NCBI RefSeq assembly: GCF_000090795.2
Contig: NW_003546660.1
Span: 18,568-76,823, forward strand
Length of the DNA stretch: 58,256 bases
Direction: 5' to 3'
From: Amphimedon queenslandica
Taxonomy: Eukaryota; Porifera; Demospongiae; Haplosclerida; Niphatidae
The notes below the pieces were generated by a model. It was not told the DNA's origin. It ran no database searches and worked only from the letters and a program-made list of their open reading frames with translations. Of the stretch, positions 1 to 10,965 are shown piece by piece (positions within the stretch are counted from its first letter, which is position 1; each line of letters starts with the position of its first letter). The position numbers and the translations under genes are program-made.

Positions 1-2621
1 CCTTCAATCCAGTCATGACATCTTTAAATATCTCACATTTACTAGCAGAAGGACCTATCGATAGGTAAATATAGCAAATAAAAGTGATAATAATTAAAAA
101 CAGCAGCAAAATATACTCACTTTTCAGTAACATCCTCATTCTTGGACACCAACCAAGTAGTTGACATATTTCAGTTGAATTAGACTATAAAGCACATGTG
201 CATGTACAAAAACATGTAATACTACAGTAGCAATATAAAGTGTGAATTACAAAATCAGATTCCAAGAGTTCCCAAATTTTAGGGAAGTAATCACCAACTA
301 TCCCAATACACTAGAAACAAACAGTAAAAGGGTGAGAGATGTGGATAGTCTTACATCAGGTTTAAATACTCCAAGAAAAGTGCAAAATTGATCAATTAGT
401 TCCTTCACTTCACCCTATTTTGATAAACTACAGCATCCAAAGATGATCATATTAAAAGATGTACCTCTGTTTTGTTAGCTTTAAGAAAAGCATCAAGGTC
501 TTTTATGAATAATTTGCAGTGATCACAATCTAAATCTTGAGGTTTCATGATACTCTAAGAATTAAAAATCAATCACTAAACTGAAAGACAGAACTTCAAA
601 AATTTGAAACAACTTTAAAACAATTTCTAACAATAATCCAATTTTGATTGGAGTCATCTACCATAGCACAGGAACATATGCAGTCCCACACTAGTACATG
701 TATCAATCTGCAGCAGAAAACATTAAGAACTCTAGCTCTTTGTTAATTTTGGGAAAATACCTTGTACTACTATAGTCCAACACTGTTTTTAGAAGACTTA
801 AATGTCATTTAGGTACAACTAATTTGATCCAAAATCTTTTGTTTAATGTCCATTTGATGTCAGAGTTGCTATTAAACTTATGAGCACAAGGCAAAATAAT
901 GGCTTCCATTTTAAAATCAGAATCGATCCTACTTATATATGTACATGCCAATGACAAAGGATTAAATTCATTAATAATAATTAATAATAATTATTACTAA
1001 TACATGTATGGGTTGAGACAATAAGACAAGACACAACTATATTATAATAATCAGCTAGCTAGCTCAAAAAGTCACTGCTGCTGTTAAATATTTATAATAT
1101 TAATAATTAGCAAAAAATAAAGTTTATACAAGACATGTGACAGCAGTTAGGAACATAAGGTAATGGCCTAAGGAAAATTGGAAGGAAAAAGAGAGAAAAT
1201 TTGATGTAATTATTGTACTGGTACAGTAAATGTAATGACCAGCAGTGTGTCTGGAGGTGTGTGTGTATCAGTAATGTAATACCTGAGGACTGAGATATCT
1301 GCTTGAGGTGAAGCTGAGGGCAGATATCAAGGGACTCAGGTATTACATTACTGATACTCACCTCCAGACACACACACCCACTGGTCATTATTATAAGGTA
1401 AATATGTACCTTGCAAATTGCTTGAGGATTAATGGCATCATCAAGAAGTTTAATAATCTCAGGCCCATACTCAACTACTATATCAGAACACTATAAGACA
1501 ATAGAATGTCCATAAGATGATTAGTGAGTAAACTCTTACTTCACTTGCTACATCAGAAGGAAAGAGCTTACAAGCATCTTTCAATCCATCAACAGTTAAC
1601 TTAGACTAGAAGGGATATATCAATTATTGACACTACAAGATAAAGGTGATACTAACAGTTAGTGGTAGTACATCCTTCAATCCAGTCATGACATCTTCAC
1701 ATATCTCACATTTACTAGCAGAAGGACCTATTGATACACATTTGAATTGATAAATATAATAAATATTATTATAATACTTACTTTTCACTAATTTCCTCAT
1801 TTTAGGGCAAAGATCAAGTAGCTGACATATCTCAGTTGTATTTTTCTACAATAATGTACATGTAACATGAAACATACAAGAATAAATGAATATATAATTA
1901 TACTATACCAATTCTGTTTCCAGTAGGATCCAAATAAATGGCAAGTATTGATCAACAAGTTGAGTACACTAAAATGAGAGAGAGGGAGAGAGGAAGAGAG
2001 AGAAGGAAAGAAGAACATAAGAACAAGTAAAAGTGTCTTACTTCAGCTTTGGCTTGTCCAAGAAGATTGCAGAAATCATCAAGATACTCTTTTATTTCTG
2101 CCTATTAACGTATAGATAAATTAATATCAATATTAATAATAAACAAAGCTACAATGTATGTTACTAAATATAGTTCACGTGTGTGTATAGTTCATGTGTG
2201 TGTACCTGTTACTAAATATAGTTCATGTGTACCTGTGATCCATTGGCTTTAAGGAATGTATCAATATACTGCATTATCAGCTTGCACTCATCACAAGTGG
2301 CATCTTCAGGTTTCTTGACACTCTAAATAATGCACAACATAAGTACATGTATGCACGTATCTAAAAATGGAGAATTCTCTTCTTTTCATTTTTGGCAAAA
2401 TTTGGCCCAAGACCATGTACTACTACTATAGTACAGGGACTTTGGCCGCAACTTTTAAAATCTTTAAAAATCCAATTTTGATTGAGACTTTCTACATAAC
2501 ATGAGTACATGTATATGCATCAGATACAATTATAATATTAGTAATTACCCTTTTTGTCTTATTGGGCCCAGGACACAAGTCAATCTGATTACAAAGATAG
2601 CCATTATCCTAAAATGTAATA

Positions 2622-2682
<61 letters not shown>

Positions 2683-2917
2683 TAATAATAATAACAATAA
2701 TAAAATAGGCACTGACCACATCGTCTTTAACTAAATCCCAAATTGTATCATAATCTTTGTTGACTGTTTGGACACACTAATAAAACATGATAGTAAATAT
2801 AAGACACGTGTGTGACTTGTAAATGTGATTGACAATCACCTCATAATGATAGTATTCAAATTGATCACAGAACTTCATTAAATCAGCTCTAACTTCTTCC
2901 TACAAGAAAAGGTTTAC

Positions 2918-2968
<51 letters not shown>

Positions 2969-3629
2969 AATAATAATATCATTATTGTACTTTAGTTCCA
3001 TTCTTATCCATTTCAGTCTTAATATAACCAGCAATAATTTTACAAACATCACATGCTGCATCCTACGAAACGAGAAGAAAAAGAGTTGATAATACCTGAT
3101 TGTGATTCATCGCCTTCCATTTTGTTTTAGTTGGCCACTCCCACATAATAATAATAATGCGTTATTAATAACAATTAATAGTTACATTTTTAACAGGTTT
3201 CTTCTGGAGCACTGCAGTAGTGTTACAAAGACCAATCATTTGACAAATCTGTCCACTGTCCTATTGGTTATTAATTAATTAATTAATTAGTGATTAATTA
3301 ATTAACTGACCACTTCTTCTTTAATTAACTTCCAAATTTGATCAAAGTAACTATCCACTAATGTTGTACACTATAAATAATAATAATAAACAACTAACAG
3401 TTAATGAATTAATTAATAAGTGATTAACCTGTCCTGAAATTGTGCTGGGAAGGAGGCTACAGAGATGTTCTAACTCTTGTTTAACTTCTTGCTACATGCA
3501 ATTACAATAACAACAACAATAATATTAATAATAATAACAACAATAATGATATATACCTCAGTGCTGTTACTATCAACCGTGGTCTTTAAATAAGCTAAGA
3601 GTAACTTACATATATCACAAGCACTTTGC

Positions 3630-3674
<45 letters not shown>

Positions 3675-4982
3675 AGGGAGGGAGGGAGGGAGAGAGCACA
3701 GTATGATATTAGAAGTACATGTGAGATAAAATGGTGGCTATACTTTAAGAGGTGGCCTTGGGCTAGCTTTCACTGACAGGATCATGAACTGTCGCCTGAC
3801 AGATGAACAAAGATCCAGTTTGTGACATATCACAGAAGCATTGCCCTAATGGGGAGGAGAAGGGAGAGAGAAATGATGCATAAAGAATAAATAAATAAAT
3901 AAATGAATATAATATAATATTACCAGTTTGTTTTCAACGTAATTCCAAATTTCATCAAAATATTTATCAACAATAAAAGTACACTAAAAATAAGAAAAAA
4001 AGTAAACTCATAATAATAACTAATAATTAATAATAATAATAATAATAATAACAACAACAACAATAATAATAATAATGATAATAACAACAACAATAATAAT
4101 AATAATAATAACTGATTAATAATTAACTTACTATTATATCTGCCGGTCCAAGTGCCTTACATAAAGTAGACAGAGCTTCCTTTGCTATTTCCTATACACA
4201 CATATTAAACACATTACATATACATTATACTGGTAATATAATACCTCGGTGGCACTGTTCTCCACTACCTCAACAACCTTCTCACAAATTTCACATTTAT
4301 CCTCTTTAAACTCAACGGATCGCTGAGAGAGAGAGAGAGAGGGAGAGAGAAGGGGAGGGCTTACATTAGCTTACATTTTAATAATGAAATACTTTAGTTT
4401 TAGTGACTGCCACTTCAGTTGGTGGACAGTAATTAATACCTTCACACAAACTCTCAGGAGACTGCAGTGAGGGGTACATTACAAGTCAATATATTATTAA
4501 TAATAGTTAATTAACTAACCAATGCTGAAGATTTAAGTGCATCTGCAACAATGACTGAAATAGTAGCATTTACCAAACTCTTACACTAAAAATAATAATA
4601 TTAATGAAAAGTTAATAACTACTAATAACTATTAATAACTTACCTGTTGCTTTTCTTCAGCGGATGGGAGGTGGTCACAATAAGGATCAACAGCTGCAGT
4701 GAGCTTATTCTATTAATTAAAGTGGGCAGGTACATTACATTTATTATTATTATTATTATTCTTACAGTGATGGTAGTTGGATCAGCAAATTCCTTAAGGA
4801 GCAGCTTAACTGTTCCTTTACAAATCTCACACTTGTACTTACTGATGATACCTCTCCTTGACCTGCCGGAAGCTTCAGTACAACCCGACATGAACTGGTC
4901 ACAGAAAGCAGCTGGAGATGACTAAGAGGGGAATGGAGAGAGAATCATATACATGTACATGTACATCACCTAATTTATATTG

Positions 4983-5031
<49 letters not shown>

Positions 5032-7732
5032 GTACTGTAGCACTTACAGTTCCTTTGGTTATTGCGTCCCAAATTTGGTTAAAGTGAGAATTAACAAATG
5101 AATCACACTAGATGATAATATTAATAATTAATTGAAGCCCCGCCCATTCCTCACCTCAGTTGTAATTGGCTTCAGAACATCCTTGCACATCTTATACATT
5201 GCAGCCTTAGCGTCATCCTAAATAGGGCGTGGTCAAAAATAGCCACACCCACCAACCCAACCCACTTTTGTTGACTGTTTCTTGAGGACGGCAATCACTT
5301 GTTTAGCAATGACCTCGCAAACATCACATTTTATTGACGAGGATAAGGTGGGAGTGGCTTCCAGTGCAGCTGTCAATTGTACTGTTTTTTGTGATTTTGA
5401 AGAGCAGGCACCAACTTCAGAACAAATATCGTCAGGACTCTGAGGGGAAAGGGTTAATAAATAATGTCATCATTGCCTGTGATACTTACAGCTTGGTTCA
5501 CTACCAGTCGCCATATCGTGTCAAAGTTATCGTCAATCAAAGTTTTACACTAACAAAAATAATAATAATAGTAAAATTAATTAATAATAATAATAATAAA
5601 ATTAATTAATAATACTTACTTCACTTTCAAGTGATCCCAAAAGTTTACAAAAATCTTCAACAGCACTTTTAGCATCCTCCTATTAATAATCATTGTAATA
5701 ATAAAGGATAATATGGTATATACAATATATTGTATACTGTACTTCAGTGGTGTTCTTCGCTAACAACTGATCCAAAAACCCAACTACAATCTTACAAGCT
5801 TCACATTCAAATCCGCTAGCTGAAAGAGACAGAACCTTCTTACTGGAGCAAAGACTTATCGTAGAACACACTGTATCAGGATCCTGAGAGAGAGAGAGGG
5901 AGTGATATCGAAGACAATAATTATTTAAATACTTACCGCATTATTTACTAACAGCTGCCATATTTGATCAAAATAACTATCAATCAAAGTTTTGCACTAT
6001 AAAAATAATAAATACATGTAAGTAAAAAATTAATAAATAAATGAATAAATAAATAATAACCAACCTCAGAAGACAGTGATCCAGCAAGATCACACAATTT
6101 TTCAACGGCATCTTTTGCTTCTTGCTAATAAAAACATCATATCATTTCATAATGTGGACTGATTACTTCTGTGGCACTCTTCTTTAACTGTTGATCCACA
6201 TATCCAACAACAATTTTACAAGCTTCACATTCAATTTCATTTTTTGGCGATGATGAGACAGCAGCAGGTGTTGCAGCAAGAACCTTCTTACTGGAGCAGA
6301 GACTTATCATTGAACATACTGTATCGGGATCCTGAGAGAGAGAGAGAGAGAGAGAGAGAGTGATGTAAATGTACGATATTTAAATACATGTACTTACGGC
6401 ATTATTCACTAACAGCTGCCATATTTGATCAAAATTACTATCAATCAAACTTTTGCACTATAAAATAATAAATAAAATAAAATAAATAAATAATAACCAA
6501 CCTCAGAAGACAGTGATCCAGTAAGATCACACAATTTTTCAACAGCATCTTTTGCTTCTTGCTAATAAAAACATCATATCATTTCATAATGAGAACTGAT
6601 TACTTCTGTTGCATTCTTCTCTAACTGTTGATCCACATATCCAACAACAAGTTTACAAGCTTCACATTCAATTTCATTTTTTGGAGAAGAGACGGTAGTT
6701 TTGTACAAATCTATTAGCTTCTTTTGATTACCAACTGGAGCCTGTAGAGGGGAGAGAGAGGAAGAGGGAGGGGAGAAAGGGGGAGAGGGAGGGGGGAGGG
6801 AAGAGAGGGAGGTCAAATGAAAAGAAAAGAGACAAAACTTACTCCATGAACAAGAATGGCTGAACCAATTTTATCCTAGAAAAGAGAGAGAGAGAGGGAG
6901 AAAACACAGTAAGTTTATACTCTTGTACATAAAACAACACTTTGTTTTTAAAATAAACATTACTCAAGCTGGATACAATTACTTCCACCCACCCCCATAA
7001 ACACACGTAGCCAGCAACACTCACATATATGGCACATGATCAGGCCAGGAGAGCAACCATGCTAATATTTATGGTCACATGGTCACTACCATACAAGTCC
7101 ATGTGCTTAAAACCAATGAATATTATTATATATTGCTGGTTTTTCTCTGTGTGTGCATGTGTACAGCATGAGGGAAGTACGTGAAGTAGTTATACTAACA
7201 CTGCATATTCTGCCAGAAGAATTGAAAATGATTAAATAAGATTGTATTAACAGATTATCATCATCATCATCATTATTATTATTATTATTATTGCTATCGG
7301 TATAGATTCAACATCATAGACTGTTAGATGTACAGGTTAGTTCATATTATTAATTCATTATTCTCTTACCGTCCAGACTTTATCCTTGCAGTATTTAACT
7401 TGTTGGCACTTGTTAGCGTTTTCACGTGAGAGGCACCAGTAAGATGGACCCCAACTGCAATTATCAACAGCAACACTGGACACACCTTAGGGGGAAGAAG
7501 AATGCAATGAAGGAAGAGAGAGAGAGAGAGGGGGGAAGTTAAAATTGAGGAGAGAAAGAGAGGAGAAGAAACAAAGGTGAGGAGAAAGCTAAATTCAATA
7601 GATAAACATTCAAAAATGGTATTTTGTAAGTTTTTGGCAGTTTCGTGAAGTGATAAGCGTTAGCGAGTTGTAGACACGTTGTATCTTACCAGCTAAGAGC
7701 GTGGCGGCCAACAGGACACAGAAAACCTTCAT
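1..7732 (-). CDS. Multi-domain saposin precursor (prosaposin-like), 3' end outside window
   Basis: Secreted or lysosomal precursor of sphingolipid-activator-type saposins, which bind lipids and are released by proteolysis. The ATG at 7732 opens a signal peptide (MKVFCVLLAATLLAG) ending at a donor near 7689. The next exon (about 7371-7487) encodes a SapA-type domain with CSWGPSYWCLSRENANKC. Then come SapB units, each spread over three or four exons of about 60-170 bp: a CxxC start (as in CEACKLVVGYVDQQL), a middle Cys exon, a CxxLIDxxFDxIW exon and a PDTVCSMISLCSS-type end. SapB starts lie near 6740, 6260, 5810, 5320, 4840, 4300, 3610, 3050, 2310, 1720, 540 and 50, so 11 are started in full and a twelfth is cut by the window edge. 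The join between the tenth and eleventh units (about 550-1408) is unclear because repeats fill it. Vertebrate prosaposin has four SapB domains, so this one is greatly expanded. A split into two genes near 1100-1400 cannot be excluded. Confidence 0.85.
560..800. repeat. Degenerate copy of the ~185-bp dispersed repeat
   Basis: Diverged member of the repeat family best seen at 9315-9780. Recognisable parts are AACTTTAAAA, CCAATTTTGATTGGAGT, the ACATGTAT stretch, and TTTTGGGAAAATACC followed by TGTACTACTATAGTCCA. It is intronic in the saposin gene. Confidence 0.5.
1233..1390. mobile_element. Foldback MITE, copy 1
   Basis: A near-perfect inverted repeat of about 158 bp. It begins TAATGACCAG and ends with the complement CTGGTCATTA. 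The arms contain GTGTCTGGAGGTG and CAGTAATGTAATACCTGA, with a spacer of about 17 bp (TTGAGGTGAAGCTGAGG). A second copy in opposite orientation lies at 29491-29630. It carries no coding capacity of its own and sits inside the saposin gene, next to the donor site of the exon at 1408-1492. A transcript would fold into a hairpin of roughly 60 bp. Confidence 0.85.
2340..2545. repeat. Copy of the ~185-bp dispersed repeat in a saposin intron
   Basis: Contains AGTACATGTATGCACGTATC, AAAATGGAGAATTCTCTTC, TTTTCATTTTTGGCAAAATT, CCCAAGACCATGTACTACTA and AATCCAATTTTGATTGAGAC in the same order as the clearer copies at 9315-9780. It lies between the exons at about 2233-2325 and 2547-2609. Confidence 0.7.
2618..2706. 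repeat. (TAA)n microsatellite
   Basis: About 85 bp of AAT/TAA trinucleotide repeat with a few interruptions, in an intron of the saposin gene. Shorter tracts of the same kind occur at about 2918-2970, 4030-4110 and 4985-5031. Confidence 0.9.
3631..3697. repeat. (GA)n / (GGGA)n microsatellite
   Basis: Purine tract AGAG... turning into GAGGGAGGGAGG. It lies directly before a saposin exon on the minus strand, where it reads as a polypyrimidine (TC)n tract. Similar tracts border many exons in this window (5884, 6333, 6760, 7515, 53250). Confidence 0.85.
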
Positions 7733-8441
7733 ACCTCTATAGACTACAGAAGAGAAAGGTTTAGGAGAAATAGGCTGATCTAACAGACTGACTCAACTGG
7801 AGAAAGACAACTGACCTAGGCTTACTCGGCTCGCCTTATCAACAGTTCAACACTTGAACAGTGAACACTAAGTGGTCACGTGATCCAGTGATTGTCTGAT
7901 CCAGTTATTTCCTTCCATTACTAGTATCAGACTATCAGTAATATCACATGACATCCATCATCAGTGGCCCCTGATACAAACACACACATCCATCAGCAGT
8001 TGATCCTGATACAAACACACACTGCACACTAACTGATCCATTGGTATAGGTATTGTTACTGTATAGACCAATGACCTGATATGTTTTTTACAGGAAACTT
8101 GAGGAAAGTATCTCAATTGTCCTGTTTCATGTGCTAGGTTATAGTATCCTAATCTCATTATATTGAGATTGAAAGATTGCAACACAAGTTTCTGCAAGAG
8201 AACCATTAGTAAAAGTTGAGGAGTAAAAGAGAAGTTAAAGGAAACTTAAAAATACCCTAGTGTAGTGTCCTGAAACATCTGCTAGACAGTAAATCTATTG
8301 TTTAAATGTATGATTACTAGTAATTTGAAACTAGCCAATCTAACATCAATTATATCATCAACAGATCAAACTAAGCAAACATAAAGTAATCACAATATTA
8401 TTATAACAGTGCTGCTATCTATTAATATCAATGTGTTGTTT
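7733..8441. other. Intergenic: upstream region of the saposin gene, downstream of NDUFA12
   Basis: No supported gene. It must hold the promoter of the saposin gene (minus strand) and the 3' UTR of NDUFA12. The near-direct repeats ACATCCATCATCAGTGG and ACATCCATCAGCAGTTG around 7950-8000, each followed by CCTGATACAAACACACA, form a small local duplication. Confidence 0.6.
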
Positions 8442-8766
8442 TTATTGCTGCGGAGGTTTCCATGACTGTATCTTAGGTCTTGTGGTGCTGTACGGCACGT
8501 ACTCACCACGGGTACCAGTTTTATTGACCGTCGGATCGAGATAGAACTTTCTGGGAGGGGGCGGGTCTTCAATGGGGGTGTGGTCGGTCATGGAGTGCAA
8601 CCAACGATGCCTTATAAGGGAAGTGAGGAGAAACAAGACAATAATAATAATAATATTTTCAATATTAAATATATTTACCATTCTGGAGGAATCTGGGTAA
8701 TGTCAAATCCACTTGCCTCTTTGTAGACCCACCTGTGCCGACCTGAGAGAGAGAGAGGGAGAGAGA

Positions 8767-8865
<99 letters not shown>

Positions 8866-10067
8866 GAATTAAGAACATGTACATGTACATACAATAAGGT
8901 TTCTGGTTTACATTTAATGTACAAATGTACATGTACGACAGATGGTAATTACAGGTACGTGTCATCTCAGAGTGAAAATTTGTCTACTTTATAAAGATAT
9001 TAAATAACCAAACCATTATGTTCAATGGAACTGATTCTCCCAACTAAAACTGGCCATTTATCTACAACTACAAACCAACTTAAAAATTACCCACTACACA
9101 TGTACGATAATTATACCGTACGTGTACATGTACATGTACTTGTACATGTACATGTGCATGTAGAGCATGACAGTTTAAAGATGAAAAAAACAAGTTCAAG
9201 TTTATCAAAATGTATCCCCAGGAGACACAGCAAAATGATTGCGATAAAGACACTTTCACTTTAATTATGAGCAGAAATAATAAATAATATATCCCTGACG
9301 TGATAACATTACAAGGAAGAGCATAAGTACATGTATATGCATCAGGAAATGTAATAAAAATGGAGAATTCTCTCCTTTTCATTTTTGGTAAAATTTGGCC
9401 CAAGACCATGTACTATAGTACAGGGACTTTTACCGGAATTTGGAGTAACTTTAAAAATTCGTAAAAAAATTAATTTTAATCGAAATCAGCTCAAACTTTC
9501 TACACAACATAAGAACATGTATATGCATCAGGAAATGTAATAAAAATGGAGAATTCTCTTCTTTTCATTTTTGGTAAAATCTGGCCCGAGACCATGTACT
9601 ATAGTACAGGGACTTTTACCCGAATTTAGAAAAACTTTAAAAATTCATAAAAAATCTAATTTTAATTGGAATCAGCTCAAACTTTCTACACAACATAAGT
9701 ACATGTATATGCATCAGGAAATGTAATAAAAATGAAGAATTCTCTCCTTTTCAATTTTGGCAAAATACCCTGGCCCAAATGACCTTTACAATTACCTTCA
9801 TTTAATTCCCATATACAAACACGCAATTCATTTTAAATAAAATGAATTAATCTCTCACTTACCAAAGAAATGTTCTTTATTTTCATAATAAACATGACCA
9901 AATTTGTCCTGTCCTACAATTGTTCCTATTCTAATATCTCTCAATCTTATAATAGAACAATATCACAATGCATTATAATCATCACTCTACCTCAGGAGCA
10001 TCCAGAAGGCTTTCCTAAACCCTCCAACTTCATTTATTCTCTTCCAAACTCTCATAATAGTCGCCAT
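8442..10067 (-). CDS. NDUFA12: NADH dehydrogenase [ubiquinone] 1 alpha subcomplex subunit 12
   Basis: Accessory subunit of mitochondrial respiratory complex I (the B17.2 family). ATG at 10067 gives [17 protein letters not shown] 45-bp intron (GTAGAG..TATAAG) follows, then [20 protein letters not shown] up to a donor near 9860. The third coding exon gives [20 protein letters not shown] (about 8690-8742). The last exon runs from [10 protein letters not shown] to the TAA at 8442-8444 and contains [18 protein letters not shown]. The RHRW, PPEWHRWLH and YVPYSTTR motifs are family hallmarks, and the length of about 140 residues fits. The long intron between the second and third exons carries three tandem copies of the ~186-bp repeat. 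The gene is divergent from the small membrane-protein gene at 10307. Confidence 0.95.
8738..8868. repeat. (GA)n microsatellite in NDUFA12 intron
   Basis: About 130 bp of GAGAGA with regular GAGAGG interruptions. It lies immediately upstream, on the coding strand, of the third NDUFA12 exon. It produces long open frames of Arg-Glu or Leu-Ser that are not genes. Confidence 0.9.
9315..9780. repeat. Three-copy array of the ~186-bp dispersed repeat (subfamily A)
   Basis: The phrase ATGTATATGCATCAGG recurs at 9331, 9517 and 9703, a period of 186 bp. Each unit contains GTAATAAAAATGGAGAATTC, GACCATGTACTATAGTACAG, GGACTTTTACC, AATCAGCTCAAACTTTCTAC and ACACAACATAAG. The array is in an intron of NDUFA12. 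Confidence 0.9.
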
Positions 10068-10306
10068 CTTTGTTGCTAGGGCGTGGTCAATTTATAAAGG
10101 CGTGGTTTCTCCACCCACTGAGTTTTCCCGGTAAATCATAAATCAAATTAGCAAGCCACCAAAATGATTCTATGCATAAACATTTTCTTTGATGCGGTAT
10201 TGCACTTATTTGTTTAAAAATAACTCATAGTAATTGCTGCATTCCTCGTATCATTCACGCTCAACTCAATTATAAACTGCAGCAGTGTACAGCAAGATAC
10301 TGTAAA
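10068..10306. promoter_or_regulatory. Divergent promoter region, NDUFA12 / small membrane protein
   Basis: Only 239 bp separate the two divergent start codons, so both promoters must lie here. GGGCGTGGTCAATTTATAAAGG lies close to the NDUFA12 side. No certain TATA box can be assigned. Confidence 0.6.
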
Positions 10307-10919
10307 ATGGCCACAAAAGATCTGACACTCTTTACTGCAGTTGTGGGAGTAGGGACAGTAATACTAGTAGTGAGCCAGCTATCTAATACTCATGAAACTA
10401 CAGGTTAGTAAATCTGAATTAATATCTTCTACTCTCTTTCTCTCCCATTCTCTCCTCTAAATTCTTTAGATACTTTAAAAAATGACATCATCACTCAATG
10501 TACCGTTGCCAATAGAACTACCACTAATTTTAGTAAGTGATGGTGGTATAATAAGCACTTTGATATTATAATCTACATAATGATAACAATACACTCTATG
10601 ATATCATATAGATTCATGTGAGGCTGACTGTGAGAAAGAGCAGGGCCAGTGTAGAGTACTGGTTAGTCTCTCCATCGTTCTATTGGTTACGCTGATACTG
10701 TCACTCATAATCCATTGTTACAACTTTAGGAAACCCCTTATTAAATACCGTACACTGTACATCATTAAAACCAGCACTGATCCTGAGCTGTATTACAAGA
10801 TTAAATCAAACGGAAAGAGCAACGAGGAGGAGAGTTTTGGCAACACTATTTGCAGGTGGACAAAAAGTCAAGATACAGATACGCAGGAGGTTGTTCTTTC
10901 ATTCAAAAATGAAAATTAA
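10307..10919 (+). CDS. Small two-helix membrane protein, function unknown
   Basis: Three exons: 10307-10403, 10470-10532 and 10612-10919, joined by GT..AG introns of 66 and 79 bp that keep the frame. The protein is about 155 residues. A hydrophobic N-terminal helix (TLFTAVVGVGTVILVVSQL) is followed by a loop of about 45 residues with several Cys and Asn-X-Thr/Ser sites (NRTT, NFNS) and a cluster CEADCEKEQGQC. A second helix (VLVSLSIVLLVTLILSLIIH) leads to a soluble tail of about 80 residues. The two-helix layout with a Cys-bearing outer loop is reminiscent of BK-channel beta subunits, but the loop is much shorter and I do not assign that family. The stop TAA is 46 bp from the convergent sulfotransferase stop. 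Confidence 0.75.
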
Positions 10920-10965
10920 ACTCATTCAAAATGAACAAAAATACTCTAATCATAATTTATAGTTT

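Noticed and set aside
4640..4925. Overlapping open frames on both strands near 4647-4925
   Set aside because: Only the minus-strand part with SGCTEASGRS and KYKCEICKGTVKLLL is a saposin exon; the plus-strand frame is its shadow.
8675..8965. Long open frames of Leu-Ser or Arg-Glu on both strands over the GA tract
   Set aside because: They are products of the (GA)n microsatellite; only the end of one of them ([11 protein letters not shown]...) is a real NDUFA12 exon.
9080..9409. Open frame over the dispersed repeat (also 32231-32539 and 55837-56043)
   Set aside because: It follows repeat units and is not kept between copies; no protein family recognised.
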